Shown in pieces: positions 32,081-45,430 of a stretch of DNA of 64,000 bases. A model generated the notes under the pieces. That model searched no databases, was not told the DNA's origin, and was given only the letters and a program-made list of their open reading frames with translations. Position 1 is the stretch's first letter; each line of letters starts with the position of its first letter. The position numbers were made by a program, and so were the translations under genes. The DNA is from Apostichopus japonicus (lineage: Eukaryota > Echinodermata > Holothuroidea > Aspidochirotida > Stichopodidae), in assembly GCF_037975245.1 (NCBI RefSeq), contig NC_092577.1:16134013-16198012 (forward strand), written 5' to 3'.

Positions 32081-33310
32081 ACAAATTACATGCTGGACAT
32101 GACAATAAACAATGTTGGATATTATGCATATATTCTCCTTATTTTTTTCGTATTCACCTGTACTGTAACAGATCACAGATTTCAAATTTAATACAGAAAC
32201 TTTCAGAAATATGGATACAACAGTATAGTCACAGGGGATGGTTTTGGTTAAAAAATTGTATGTCTGGGGTTGTCATAACTTCAGCTCCCATACATGTACC
32301 TGTGCTTGTAGCTCATGCTTGTTCTTCAAGATCCTGATAATTTAAATATAGACTATATACAGAAAGTACAAGAATCTTGCTAATTCCAAATCAAGAATAA
32401 AAACCTTCATCAAATACATTAAAAGTGTTTAAATTCCCAAACTTTGTTGTATAAGTCTACAACATCATAGTGCATTATTTTCATTTGCATCCTGCTAACC
32501 TTGAGTATTTCCCTTTATATATGCATTATACTCTGTAGAACCCTACTGAGTTTCTTGGTTCCTTGCTGAAAGCAAAGGCACCTATGTATTCAGGTCCGTG
32601 TGTTTTTGTGTGTGGTGCTGTAGCTTGTATGCACAATAACTCAAGAAAACTCAACAAGGGAATGACCGACCATTACCATTCTTGTAGGTGGTGGTCAGCA
32701 TCATTCCCTGAATAAATAAAACTGATAATACAGTACATTTTATTGCGCATGCATTTTACATGCATTCTATTGCAGTACACTGGATCCTACCCATTGTATA
32801 CCCTAAGGCCTACATAGTTATACTTGCTAGACACATGGGGTCCTTCGCCATTTAAGCTCGTTTACAAACCACTTCTGTTTACACGTTTTCAGAGAGTGTC
32901 CAATCTTCCCCTCTTCTTGTATCTTGGTATTATTCCAGTAACTGAGAAAACTACATAGTTTGGTGCATGAATTTTCCTTGTTATGTTGGAGCTTTCTTAA
33001 CAATATTAAGTGTAAATGGAATCGATGAACAGCAGCAAGGAACCACTGTATGTTCTCATTGTGGTTTATACCTTTCCGATATATTTATTCCAAAAGGGGC
33101 GTTAGTTGGTAGCATGCAAAGTACATTTTGTGTAAGAATTGGAAGTATTTTTTCTGTCGTTATCTTTCTACTTCAATACAGAAAATAAATGTCGTTACAG
33201 CTCGGCGTTTGGAAGGCGAGCATAAGCATCAATACAATACAAAGGGCTAGCGCATATAAATAACTCAAAATCGCTGGAGCAAGTACTTATTAGTTACCAC
33301 AAAATTTAAA
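32081..33310. other. No recognised gene
   Basis: AT-rich, non-coding. A truncated left end of the 11358-type repeat ('ggttccttgctgaaagcaaa') lies near 32556. The open frame at 32967-33188 has no recognisable domain. Confidence 0.4.
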
Positions 33311-33750
33311 AGCACACTCTCAGCTAGGAAATTTTTAGAGGGCGGGCCAATTTCAAAGGTTTCGATGGTTCACCGTTACACACGTGACACGGTATTTGTA
33401 ATATACTGCCAGTGTACGTGTAAACCCTGTATGTAAATATACGTAATGTATAGCACAGTTTCATGCAGTGGTAGCATAACACACGTAACGTGTATATTGC
33501 GGCCGCGTCTCCGCGCTGTTGAGGTGGAAGGCACAGGTTGCTTTATTGTGGGTCCCGATGCCAAAAGCAGTGAGCGACATAACGGACATGAAATGAAAAG
33601 TGTACTCGAGCTGGTGATACGTACGTGGACTGGGTCTCCAAAAACGATCTACTGGATCAGAGATCGGGGATCGACAAAATGACCAATGCTACCTTCGCGG
33701 AGCATTTACTGGCATCGCAGATCATACGATAAGGTAGGCAGCAAATTATG
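33311..33750 (+). promoter_or_regulatory. CpG-richer block, possible promoter or first exon
   Basis: Around 33480-33720 CpG dinucleotides are denser than in the surroundings (ttgcggccgcgtctccgcgctg). A GT donor-like 'aaggtaggcag' follows at about 33732. The block could be a non-coding first exon for the downstream candidate exons at 34367 or 38109. This is inference from composition only. Confidence 0.25.
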
Positions 33751-34366
33751 CTAGCGACTAACGTTATATATTTACTATTTAGGCTACAGTAAACTGTTTT
33801 CCGGCTGAAGTGTTTGGTCTACCGTAGGCTTCCTTGTTCAATAGATCATGCTAGCTAGGCCTACTACTACAGTACGACAAACTAAGGCAACTAATACGCC
33901 GAGAGACATAGGCTAGTACAGTAGTAGTATAGTCAGTTTTGCGAAGTTTGGAACACTGTTAAGTTCGGACACCCCTAAGAAATACACGATGAGACAACCT
34001 ACAGCAAGAGCCAATTGCACGAAAAACTACGAAGCTACAGTTATTTTCTCTCCAAATTGATCCAACCATATCAAGTATAGTTTCAGGTGATTTATACCAT
34101 TATAGTTTTGGGGTGTTTTGGGGAGTTTTGGGGTGTTTTAAGGCTTAGGTGTCCAAACTCCGCAGTGTCCATGCTACTGCAGTGCAGGCTGCTGTACAAA
34201 CTGTAGCCTAGCCTAGGCCGAACATTTCATGAAGTGTTATTTATGCTTTTCTACTTATATTCGCCTACTAAGCATGATCAGTATGGAAGTTTGCGGTATC
34301 ATGTGTTTGGTTTATGATTCGGTAGCTTTGCAAATATGAATAGGACTTAGCCTACATTAGTGTAAT

Positions 34367-34448
34367 ATGGATTTGGTAGGGATATCTCCCCACAAGAAAA
34401 TTAAACTCGAAAGAAATGCAACTTCTCATGAGCGGAGCAATAGCAAAT
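34367..34448 (+). CDS. Candidate first coding exon, unidentified
   Basis: An ATG opens 'MDLVGISPHKKIKLERNATS', a basic nuclear-protein-like N-terminus, and continues to a weak GT donor at 34449. Without splicing it stops at 34466. No family is recognised. Confidence 0.2.
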
Positions 34449-34469
34449 GTAGGACTACTGTAGCCTAGC

Positions 34470-37400
34470 TCCAGGCCCAGATTTATAAAATTATGCACCA
34501 TGGAGGGCCTTCCTCAATTTGGTGGTTATTCCTGTCAAGAGCATTTTTGATATGGGCATATTTATTTTGTAACAGTGTAAGTCTAGTATGCAATGAGATA
34601 CGTGAGGGACAGGGGCCTATACAGGTACGCAATACAGTAACTGTTTTCATTTCCTACTCTAGTTTACCAGCACAATTATAGAGTTCCTAGCAACAAATAA
34701 ATTAGTCTGACAACTTGAAAATTGACTGCATATTTGCATGCATGGTCATTCTCAGTTATAGAATACTAATTTGTGTAGCCATTTCAGTTTTGTCTTTTTT
34801 CTGTGTCTGAGAATGGGTTCTTAAGTGGTGAAATAACCTCGAATCTGCTGAGCAACTCCAAGATGAATTAAGTTACTAAGGCATGGGTTCTTTTTTAAGT
34901 CTAATATGCATAGGCTAGGGTATTTACTTTGCTTCACTTGTTTGTCAATCCGCATAGCCACTTTAGCTGTGGATGATTCTCCACTTGCAAAGAAAAAATG
35001 TACGCATCAATTTAAACTCTTTCTATCCCAAATTAGAGTATTGCCTATAATACTCCCAACTTGGTATGGGTAACTTAAAAAAAACTGTAGCGGCTTTCCT
35101 GGTAACTGTAGTGTACAGTGATAACTGATATAACCAAGTTTTTGAAATTAATTCAAAGTCAAAAGCCTTTTCAGAAAGAAGCTACACTAGCTCTACAGGC
35201 TCCTTTGTTGAATTAGTGAAGGATAGTAGATACTGTTGACATATTTATGCATTCATAACATGATAGTTTGCTATCATCGTTGTTTAATCATAAAATCAAG
35301 GACAACATAAACAAATCAATGTCACCAATAATTGTGAATGTCACCATTTTATGTTCGACAAAATTTATCACATTTAATTTAAAGGATACACCATGCATGG
35401 CACATTGACGGACACTGACGCACATATTGTAGTTGTTATAACGCACCAAATATGCGCTTCATCGGACATGACGCACCATTCCGGGGGATCGTTGAGTCTG
35501 TCTTACAATAATTGATAATTTCATCATGATATAGAAATTAAAGACATTTGCCAAAATATAACAACATCATAGGCTTCATAGCTCTACACATAATCTGATC
35601 ATGCAGTTCTAAAAATTATACAAAATGAAAATGATACTACTGATTTGTGAGAGAACTAGAATGGTCGCCCATTATATACCATATCATGTTTCTATCTTTT
35701 AAACACTTCATTGTTTAGGGCACACCTGTAGAATATTCCGTAATTTATGCTGTCAATAGCAAAGTTCTGTATTAACTAGTAGTGTAATTACTGTTCTGTG
35801 TTGCAAAATTGATTTGAATTGTTGACTATTTAGTGAAGGGCAAAATGTGGTATATATCAGGTCATTTATATTGGAAGTTATATAATTCACTACGTCAGGG
35901 ATTTGCTCACACTGGGCAGCTGCGCCCAGCAGTTCTGAATGCCGCCCCGCACAAACAGTACAGTATTTAACCTTTTTAGCCCAGCACTTTTTGGTGATAT
36001 AATAAGTTTTACCATAACCGAAATCTGGGAGAATATATGGCACAGAATAGGAATATAGCATCACCTAAGCATACTTCATGTGCAAAATTTGTCCATTTGG
36101 AAGGGGGGGGGGTACCCCACCCATGAAATCCCTCTCCCAGGGTGTGGATCACACTACCGCCCAATCTGCCTGGCACTCACATATTCATGAGCACTTCCCT
36201 GCTATGTGTACAGTATGCATTCTGATATATTATTACGGTAACTTTGCACATCCCGGTATTATTTGTCTTTTTCAGTTGAAGGTGTGTGCCCAATTAAGAA
36301 ACTCTTGAGGTTGGTATCCAAACTGATCAACCAGAAAAGATAACAACAGTTCCTCAACAAAAGGCTATGCCCAACAGAGGCTGATGCAGCAATGCACTCC
36401 AGCAGCTATACCCCAGTGGAGACTGCAGTCTACTACTGTAGGACTGTATATGACTAACCGGATTTAGGACATTGGACACATTTATTCATTTAATGACATA
36501 TACATGTAGTGCTAAATATGTTGCTAATACAGCCACTGGAGGTCTGTAAATGTGATGGACCCAAAAATGTTCAAACCCCACAAGTTAATGATAACAGTAC
36601 CTGTAGTATTTTTCCTCATCTCTGAAAAATAAAGACATTTACCAATCTTGAATGTGCTACCTACCTGTCTGAAGCAGTTTGTGTTCAAAAATTGCACATT
36701 TATTCTTTTCTTTTTATGTTTTCTTTTTATGTTTCATGATGATGTGGCATCATTTGTACATACAGTACTTGCACTGCTTAAAGATAGTTACTCTTAACTG
36801 CCTATACTGTAGTTGTCTGATCAGGTTGTCATGTGCATATAGTTTCATATCAGCAAAGACATTGACATTTTTGACCAATTTTGAGTGTGAGCTTTATTTC
36901 TAGTTTAACATGTTAGGGGCATCATTAAGGGGTCTACTTTCACCCAGATTTGAACAATAATTTTTAGTTATTACAATGAGTGCAAGTTACAAACAAACAA
37001 CAAACAACATTTATGCTGGCTCCAACCCAGTTACCTTGGCTATGAGCCTGAATGTCTCTTTTGCAATTAAAATCAAATAAATCATATCTTGGAAAATCAT
37101 TTGAACAGGTATATCTTTGTGACACTTCTGTCCTCACACAATGCCATCAATATGTTTTTTTTTTCCATTTTCATTTCACATTACAGATGTACAGAACATC
37201 CATTAGAGGAACAGCACAGCATAGCGTTATGGCATGATGGATGATATGGCATGATATTTCGTGTTCTCCAGTGAAAGCTATGGATTTGCATAGTGAACGT
37301 TGTTAACATGGATACGGACAATTTTGAAATAGCTGATGTCAAAGCAGTTTCTCAGCTTATTTAAATACCATACATCAAGGACACAAGAGTGGACAATGGG

Positions 37401-38040
37401 AGTAACAAGTATCCAGAATGTAGATATCACAAGGCTTCAAGAGAATCAAGACAATTGAACAAACTGTACCATAACAGACAACAACAAACATGGTGTCTCA
37501 GTAAAATGAAGTTACTAAGCTAGTGCAATGTATCATAAGAATTTATCTTCTTCATGGTGTCAAACATTGATTGTTGCATTCAGTGCATTATGTATCCTTC
37601 TCCTTTCTGTAGTATTTAGCATTGATTTGCATGTTCATTCATAGTGTAAGTAAACTACATAATTGATGTCATCAAAGTTACAACTGTGTCATATTAAATA
37701 AGTAAATGATTGAATATTGGTTTCACTACATACTTGATTGTACACTATTTGGCTTTCCATGATAGCAATATCTGATCTGTTTAATTACTGTAGTTTGTTC
37801 AGTCATACCAGTAGTTGTAATGTGACACTGATCTTGGGTTATTTATTGTTGTTACAGAATAACTTGTCTTTATTTTGTATTGTGTGAGATCAATTTAACA
37901 TAACATATATTGTGATGTCATAGAGTGTTGAAGAGGTACTCTAACTTGCAGCTAGTAGTGATAAAACAGTTCATTCAGTGCTCTCATGATAACCCCAAGT
38001 GCAGATGGAGATAGTGGCAGATGGAGATGTTTGAAATGCA
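34470..38040. other. No recognised gene
   Basis: Long AT-rich stretch without a domain or element end that I recognise. A G-run (36103-36111) and 'agcctag' phrases occur. Open frames are short and unsupported. Confidence 0.4.
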
Positions 38041-38108
38041 GGGGACATTATAGGGTCTTTTGAAGTTTTGGCAAAGTTTCTTTTGCATGTAAAGCTGCAA
38101 TACTTATC

Positions 38109-38226
38109 ATGGAGAAGTTCCACAATGGAGGCATGGCGTCTCCTAGCCTTATTTGGGTATATGTTCTTGCATTCCGTATTTGGAACACTGCCCTACTATT
38201 GTTTGTATTGCTTATTCTAAAGTTAG
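38109..38226 (+). CDS. Candidate first exon encoding a membrane segment
   Basis: The ATG at 38109 begins 'MEKFHNGGMASPSLIWVYV', followed by a hydrophobic run rich in Leu, Ile and Val of about 20 residues. It ends at a consensus donor (TTAG|GTAAGTCAG) at 38226/38227. The hydrophobic run could be a signal anchor. No homologous family comes to mind and no downstream exon was found in the window. Confidence 0.3.
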
Positions 38227-38829
38227 GTAAGTCAGTATTGTAACATGTTTTTATTTTTAACACATTGATTGCATCTGTACAGTTCTATACATTGAGTTCA
38301 ACTACAATAACCATTAGCAGGGAAAACTTACCACTATCTCACTTGCATTTCTTAATGTTCAAGTGACCATATTCATACTTTAACCAAAGCGTTTCTTCCA
38401 TATTAGATAGTGTTTATAGTAGGGTACATGATATTTTCAAGGTGGGCTATGTAGTATTGGCCCCAATTTAGCATGCTATAATTGCTACAATATTTAATAT
38501 GTTCCTAGAGGTCTTTACTTACCAAATTGTTCTAAGGCATTCTAATTGAAAGCATAAGATGCCTGAATGTCCCAGTGAGCCAAATTTCCTGGAAGGTGGT
38601 AATAAAACCAGTTTCAAAACTTTGACCAAAGGTAACCATATTTGAATATCTGTTTTATTTGGGGCCAATACAGCATACTCTGGTTGAGAGTTGGCGTGGA
38701 AGCCACCATATGTTTGTAGTAATGCAGTAAAATGTAGTAAAGGCAGCTGAAGGAGTCCAGTTTACCCCTGTGCCGAAGGTTATTCATCTTTTGGTTTTTT
38801 TTGGAGAACACTTAAACCTTCCTAACCAC

Positions 38830-39316
38830 AGAGCTCCCAACTGACCCGCAATTGGCGGGTTGGACCCGCATTCTAACACCCAAACCCCCTTTCCCGCGCA
38901 AGCGTCCCAAAAACCTGCATTGTAATTGACAAGTATACATAAAAAAATTGCATCCAATTTTGACTTACCAACCATCATTTCTTTAGCATTTAGCATAATA
39001 CCTCCTTTACATCATCATTTGAACCTCAAATTAGGCTATATTTCATTTCATTGGGGCGAGCAGCGAACATTTTCATGCTACGAGCAAGAATGAATTATCA
39101 CCTACTATTCAATTTATTGATGTTACACACCAAAAAATGCATATTTCTCAGAAAATTTTGGGTGACAAAAGCCTTTCTAGGTGCCACCATTTTACATGTA
39201 GGCATCACCAGGATTGCCAAAAAAAATCAAAAGGGGAGGGAGACACCCATATACCCTCCCCCAGGATGGCAATTCGTGGCATGGACCAGCATTTGCCTTC
39301 TCAAGAGTTGGGAGCT
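38830..39316. mobile_element. Candidate hAT-like MITE
   Basis: The left edge 'agagctcccaact' (38830-38842) is mirrored by 'agttgggagct' (39306-39316). The interior has no transposase. Flanks share only 'aacca', so a clean 8-bp duplication is not proven. It lies just upstream of the Penelope-like C-terminus. Confidence 0.4.
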
Positions 39317-39350
39317 ATGCAACCATACCATTAACGACATGTCTCTATAG

Positions 39351-39470
39351 GGGATTGAATCCTTAGGTAGCCATCCTGAGCTAGTGCGAATCAGCAGAGA
39401 GAGGTTGTGGATGCTACGCCTTCGCACCATTCAACCTCATGGGCTCAACATTCAGGAAGGACATGACTAA
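39351..39470 (+). pseudogene. Penelope-like element C-terminus (GIY-YIG region end)
   Basis: The frame between TAG at 39348 and TAA at 39468 encodes a segment with 'ISRERLWMLRLRTIQPHGLN'. This resembles the conserved end of the GIY-YIG endonuclease region of Penelope-like elements, where an Arg-Glu-Arg-x-Trp block precedes a Pro-x-Gly-Leu/Ile-Asn turn. The RT and the rest of the endonuclease are missing. It is a 5'-truncated relic. Confidence 0.5.
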
Positions 39471-39620
39471 CTTTTCTTCATTCCCCCTCCTCCCCTTGCG
39501 CCCCCCCCCGCCCATTACTCCTCTTCTCATAGCTTTTTCTACCCCTTTTGTTCTCTTTGTGTTCACCATGCTCATTAACCTGTCTCTATTATGTGCGTGT
39601 TTTTTCTACACAGGCTCTCT
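39471..39620 (+). repeat. Penelope-like 3' UTR, pyrimidine-rich
   Basis: A C/T-rich stretch is followed by 'gtgttcaccatgctcattaa', which recurs on the minus strand at about 53230-53255 in the other copy. It ends abruptly near 39620. Confidence 0.5.
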
Positions 39621-39689
39621 AGTGGATAAGCTGTTTGCTCAGTTTTATTTTATTTGGAACTCAAGTATTGAAGAACGTTAGGCCAGAAG

Positions 39690-40366
39690 CAAGTCGTTTC
39701 GTCAAATAATACTGCATAAGCAGCACACATTCAGTCACATGTTTATAGAGAATAACACGACGAAACTATTCGCATTTTATTTCTTCAGCAATATCTCCAA
39801 CCAAAATCGGCAGCACGAGATCATACGGCCCATGCATATGACTCCTTCCATAGCAACTACCTGCTTCTACGAGCTGGTATAGCGTTTTCCCAGCAGTACA
39901 ATATGCACTGTTCCATATAGCCAATCGAAAAATTGCGTAACTCGCATAGCACACATTACAATTACACAATATGCCTATAGGTTACGCAACACTGAGAGGC
40001 AGGTTAGAATCTCGGAAACCTGATACCTTCGCTGTAACGGTACCCATTTGCGTATGCTGTTTATAGCTAAGAATGAAAATGCCATATTAAAGAAATGAAT
40101 ATGTTGCCGCTGTGAGAAGAGGGCAGCATTGTTTTTATTTTTTAATCGGGGAATACGTTGAGACAAGATTTTTGATTTTAGCAATTTCCTAGCTGAGAGT
40201 GTGCCTTTTTCTCCCCCTTCTTGATAACTTCTTATCAAAATACTAAATTGTACTGATAAGATATAAAAGAAGTGTTTCCTTTCACAAATACCCAACTGTC
40301 TATGAAAACAATATCTAAATAGAAACCGACATAACCTAACAAAACCTAACTGTCCTTATGCAAGAC
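39690..40366 (-). mobile_element. 3' UTR and probable LTR region of BEL/Pao element
   Basis: Downstream (minus strand) of the integrase stop is a purine-rich tract 'caagaagggggagaaaaagg' (40204-40223), then several hundred bp with an AATAAA signal near 39775-39785. This is the order expected for a polypurine tract followed by an LTR. I could not fix the LTR edges, and no matching 5' LTR is visible near 45430. Confidence 0.4.
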
Positions 40367-41890
40367 CTAATCTCTTTCTAAAAGTCGGCATAACCTTGAA
40401 ATAGATCTTGTAAGAATCATTTTGCCTACTTGGACTCTCACCACCCTTACATGCCCATCCACACCGGGTAAAACTTCCACTATCCGTCCCAGGGGCCAGC
40501 TCCCTCTAGGTGTATCCGAGCTATACACTATAACCACATCTCCCACTTTGAAATCCCTTTGTGGTAGTCGCCATTTCCTCCGTTGGTTGAGCAGCGGTAG
40601 CCACTCCTTCAGCCACCGATGCCAGAAGTGTCGGACCAACTCCTGGACCCTCCGCCATCGTTTTCTTGTACTGAAACTGCCGTCGTCCACTGCATCCACT
40701 GCAAACTGTACTCCGGCCTGCCCATGTAAGAAATTATTTGGCGTCAAAGGAACGTCATCCTGTGAGTCTGCCGACTGATAAGTCAACGGTCTGGAGTTTA
40801 GCAGTGCTTCTGCACCAGTGAATACTGTAGTAAATTCCTCATCTGTAATATCTGCCTTATAAACCACATTTTTAATGGCTTTCTTAGCTCCCTTAATCAT
40901 TGTCTCGTGCACACCACCAAAATGCGGAGATAGAGGTGGATTAAAATGCCATTTGATCGTTTGGTTAGCTGTTGACCTTGTTATTTTGTCTTTGTCCATC
41001 CTGTCGACTAACTCTCTGAGTTCTTTTTCCGCACCTTTGAAATTTGTCCCATTGTCGGATATCATTTCTACTGGAACACCACGACGATTAATCATCCTGT
41101 TTAATGCATTCAAGAATGAATCTGTGTCGAGTCCGTAAGCCATCTCCAAATGAACCGCCTGCCTGCCTATCTCTTTAATTTAATTCGTCCCCGACCCTGT
41201 TTTGCCAGGAATGGACCTGCGAAATCCACTGATGTCCGGGCGAAAGCTCTCAACGGTAGCTTCACCCTAATGCTCGGAAGCGGTGCCATAATCTGTGATG
41301 CAGTCTTTGTTTTAAGTCTTCTACACCCGAAACATTCTCTTTGCCAGTCTCGGATCTCCTCTCTGGCAGCGATTATCCAGTATGACTGGATAAATCTGGT
41401 AGAATCTGATTTGTTCCCCCAACATGGTGTCTCTCGTCGTGGAACTGTTTTACGATTAGTTTGGTTACCCAATTTTTCCTTGCCAAAATAATCGGGTACC
41501 TTGCATCATAAGACAAGAAGTCAGCATTGCGCAACCTCACGTCATACCTTAATAAAGCCTCATAATCAAGCTTTGGATTCAAACTCAGGATGTTACTCGA
41601 GGATGTAATTAGTCGACCATTTAATAATGCCTGATACTCGTTCGGAAATGCACTCCGTTGTGCACCTCGTATTACACACTTTTCTGACTGCCGAAGTTCT
41701 TCTGGACAAAGTTCACCTTCTCTTCGACCAGGCTCCGGTGATCGACAATTGTCCAAAAATCTCTGCACCCATGACCGAACTCTGATATATTTTGACCAAT
41801 CTGAGTAACGGGTTGTAACCTGAATGACTTTTGACAGTCAGTTGAATGCGCTGGTGTTATTGTTAACATGACACACTGACTGTTCCTTGT
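40367..41890 (-). pseudogene. Integrase of BEL/Pao element (broken)
   Basis: Minus strand. 41768-41373 and 41472-41167 carry the zinc-binding and linker region ('FHDERHHVGGTNQI', 'DWQRECFGCRRLKTKTASQI') and the first catalytic Asp in 'FARTSVDFAGPF'. After a short deletion, 41149-40367 carries the rest of the core ('VPVEMISDNGTNFKGAEKEL', 'PPLSPHFGGVHETMIK') and the C-terminal DUF5641-like domain ('FKVGDVVIVYSSDTPRGSWP'). The final 260-residue frame is open, but upstream breaks (near 41160 and 41400) make the gene dead. Confidence 0.9.
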
Positions 41891-41965
41891 TTACGGTCTT
41901 CCTCCTTGGAACCACTCTCAACTTTATTCTCAGGCCACCTGGACTCTGCTTGTTTCAAGAACCCT

Positions 41966-43345
41966 GGTCATGACCACCAGAATTCCCCATCTACCAGGTC
42001 GGACGCTTTCATCCCTCGGCTGAGGAGGTCGGCTGGGTTTTGGCTGGTCGGAACGTATATCCACTGTTTTGGCTCTGTGATTTCCTCGATCTCACCGACA
42101 CAATTGGCTACAAACGGTTTGAACTTTCTACTTTGTCGACAAAGCCACCAGAGAACATTCATGCTATCCGACCAAAATATAACACCTCGGATCGACAACT
42201 CCAATGCTCCGACAATTGAGATCGCCAATCTTAATCCCAATACTGCAGCCATTAGTTCTAGCCGTGGCACACTTGTAGCTGATAATGGCGCCACTCTAGT
42301 CTTTGAGGCGACGAATCTACTCTCTATATGACCACTCTTATATTTTGTAATGGCATAGACTACCCCACCATAGGCATCCACAAAGCAATGGAGTGACATG
42401 AATTCCATCGCTTCATCAAGCCTCAGACACCTGGGGAGCTAGACATTTCTAAGAATACTGATTTCTTTAAACCACCTATCCACTTTCCCCGCCAAATCCC
42501 CAACAACTGCTTCATCCCACTCTAGACCCGCAGCCCATAACTCCTGAATAATTATTTTGGCCCGCACTATGAATGATGAAATGAAGCCCAGGGGATCGAA
42601 TATTGTAGCTAATTTCCTTAAAATACTTCTCTTAGTCAATTTGTAGTCCGCTGGTGGCGGACTTGGCTGGAAGCCAAAGACATCCTCTTTGGACCGCCAG
42701 AGAACTCCCAACGTTTTAACTGATGAGAGCTCACCTTCCTCTAAGCTAATTTCTGCAGCCCTATCTTCAGGTGGAATGCATGCCAGAACCTGAGGACTAT
42801 AGGACAACCACTTCCGGGCATGCATTCCCGCTGATCCCCAAAGCTTTGATAACTGATTATACAATTCACACCCACTCTCTACGTCTGGAACCGAGTCCAT
42901 GCTGTCATCCATGTAAGTGGACTTCAGCACGGTTTCAGCAGCCATTGGCAACTCTGCTTGGTGGGACTTAGCATGCTCTTGCACAACAAATTGTGCCATG
43001 AACGGTGATGCATTGACCCGAAACACCACTCGTTCAAACTCATACTCCTCTGGAGATCTAGTCTGTTCAAGATCTCTCCAAAGAAACCTATGGTATGACC
43101 TGTCACTTGGTGGCAAACGAATTTGCAAATACATCTCAGTGATGTCACACACTATTGCTACTGCCCCCTTTCGAAACCTAAGTATGACGTCGAATAATTC
43201 CCTTTGTAGTTTGGGACCCTGTTTGATTTTATCATTCAAGGAGACCCCTATAAACTTTGCAGAAGCATCAAAGACCAGACGAGTTTTTGTTGTTGTCTTA
43301 TCTGGTCGGACAACTGGGAAGTGAGGGAGGTACCACTTCTGACCT
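41966..43345 (-). pseudogene. RT and RNase H of BEL/Pao element (broken)
   Basis: Minus strand. 43239-42439 contains the Pao-type RT with 'VAIVCDITEMYLQIRLPPSD' and the catalytic box TYMDDSMDS (about 42895-42921). 42408-41968 contains RNase H ('HCFVDAYGGVVYA', 'SVPRLELMAAVLGLRLA', 'FWSDSMNVLWWL', 'NPADLLSRG'). The motifs are intact but the two parts are in different frames. Confidence 0.9.
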
Positions 43346-44095
43346 TCCCCGATCGCCTCTAAACCTGTTACTTTGTGAATGTATCCTTTTTTTCAGATAG
43401 TCCTCAATGATTTTGAATACGACCTTCCTAACTCTGGATTAGACAACAATCGTCTTTCAGTACTCATGCCCTGGAAGATACACTTCATCACTACTCTTCC
43501 AAGGAACCCCTACTTGGTACCGACCATTATCATACTTGAAGCTACACTTAGCTTCCTTTATTACATCAGTATCCTCTGACTTTAATGTAAAGCCAGTTGG
43601 TCCAACACCATACCTCTCAACCTGCCAAAACTGGCGAATTGTCCAGTTTAGCTCACTCTCATTTGTCATTGGACTATTGTGAGTAAAATAGGTTCTAACA
43701 AAACAGCTTTGTTCATCAAACTCACCATCCCTCATTGGCTGACCAATACAAGTCCAGCCCAACCTAGTACGCCTGGCAATTGGTTCCCCTGGTTTGCCAC
43801 AGATATCTCTCATCTCTCAAACTGGCTAGTCCGAACTCTACTGGTATGGTCTGAAAGGTTTCGATTTGATCATTCAAAACACTAACTTCTGTTTCTTTTT
43901 CAGACTTTCCCTGTAAACCTAATTCAGCGGCAACATCTGAATTAATAAACGTTGAAGTACTGGCATCATCCAGAAGGGCATTAACCTTAATGCGTTTCTT
44001 GCCATTCTTGACTATAACTGGCACCGTTCGCAATGCACCATACTTTCCTTTACACTCTGCACCTGACATAACTGTAGATCCTCCACCCTAATTGA
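43346..44095 (-). pseudogene. Protease and pre-RT region of BEL/Pao element (broken)
   Basis: Minus strand. 44069-43764 holds the protease, whose active site reads ALLDDASTSTFI, the Asp-Asp-Ala-Ser/Thr form usual for BEL/Pao elements. 43813-43457 holds 'GKPGEPIARRTRLGWTCIG', the conserved linker before RT. Frames change at about 43810 and 43450. Confidence 0.85.
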
Positions 44096-45430
44096 TTTTT
44101 ATCATTTCTCTCCCCCTCCGTGAGGGGCCTGTTGAAACTCTTGTCGACATTGTACTCCCTAGACTGTGGGGTCTATCATGCAGTAATCGATGGTGTGTTC
44201 TCTTACAACAATTGATATCACAAACTCGGACAATTCTGCGTGGACAATTCTGCGCTCTATGGTTATCTCCTAAACACCTAAAGCATAACCCTGTCTGTTT
44301 GGCTAACTGCCAACGTTCAGTTACTGTCATAGACTTAACTTCTTCACAAGCCCAAACACCATGTGGACCACTACACTGTTTACATGACCGACCCTGACCT
44401 GATGTTACAAATGTTCGAGCACGTCTACCAGACCTCTGTTCATTACCCCCAACTACGAGCTCAGTAATCCCTCGAATGGCTTCATAGGCTACTGTTCGGT
44501 ACTCTGCCTCTTTAAAGCACCCAAATTTTGAAAACCTCTATGGACTCCTGTTGCTGACTCTCTCTTAGCCACCTCTGGTATTGTGTAACCATACTCTCTG
44601 TCATCTTCTTCACTAAGACCATATACAACAATCTACTGTCTAGCTCTGAATATAGCCCTGAATCTTTCACATTGAGAATATTAATGTCCAACAGATCTGC
44701 AAATTTATCAACATCCTTTGAATTTCCTGGCCTTATAGGTTTGAAGTTATGTAACTCCTCAAACTGCAGTGCAAATTGCCTTCGTTTACCCCCATACTTC
44801 CTCTCTAGCCTCTCCTTCGCAGCCTCATATGCCGCCGCTGAATGGCCTAGGATCTCAATACATCTGAGGGCCTCCCCTGATAGATACTGCCTTAATTGCA
44901 ATAGTTTATATTCTGGTGTTGCAGGGGCATTGTCAATACATGACATGAAGACAGCCTTCCAGTTTTCGAAAACTTCGATATCCCCATCAAATACAGGAAT
45001 TGTCACTCTTTTCAACTGTTTCCACATATCCTGGCCTGGTGAATGCGATGCCTGTTCGGTAGACCTACTTACACGAAAACAACCCGTTTCATCGTTTTCA
45101 CTGTTTTGATCGTCATTAGGGGAATCCCCTGAAAATAGGGGGCGCGATTCACCTATTGCTAAACCGGCATTGCCACTGTCTGGCCTAGTGTTAACCATAA
45201 ATAATTCCATACGAACACGCCTAACTTCTCTGTTTGCTTCTCCAAATTCTTTCTCCAATCTCCTCGATTACATGATCTGCCGCTGTATTATCTTTCATTT
45301 CGATGTACTGTTCGGATAAGGCAGTCATCAAAGTTTGAGCAGTCATTTGAGCTTTGTCAACTTTCGCCCACGCTTCGTTAACTGTCGCTCTATCTATATC
45401 AACACTCTGTAACACGTCACTGATTACGAT
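44088..45430 (-). pseudogene. Gag of BEL/Pao element (broken)
   Basis: Minus strand. From about 45430 'DRATVNEAWAKVDKAQMTAQ' begins the coiled N-terminal part. 45258-44512 contains the conserved gag core ('WKAVFMSCIDN', 'KLLQLRQYLSGEALRCIEIL', 'AAYEAAKERLERKYGG'). 44330-44088 contains the Cys/His cluster CFRCLGDNHRAQNC followed by 'RTHHRLLHD', typical for BEL/Pao gag. There are frame breaks near 45250, 44510 and 44400. Confidence 0.85.
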
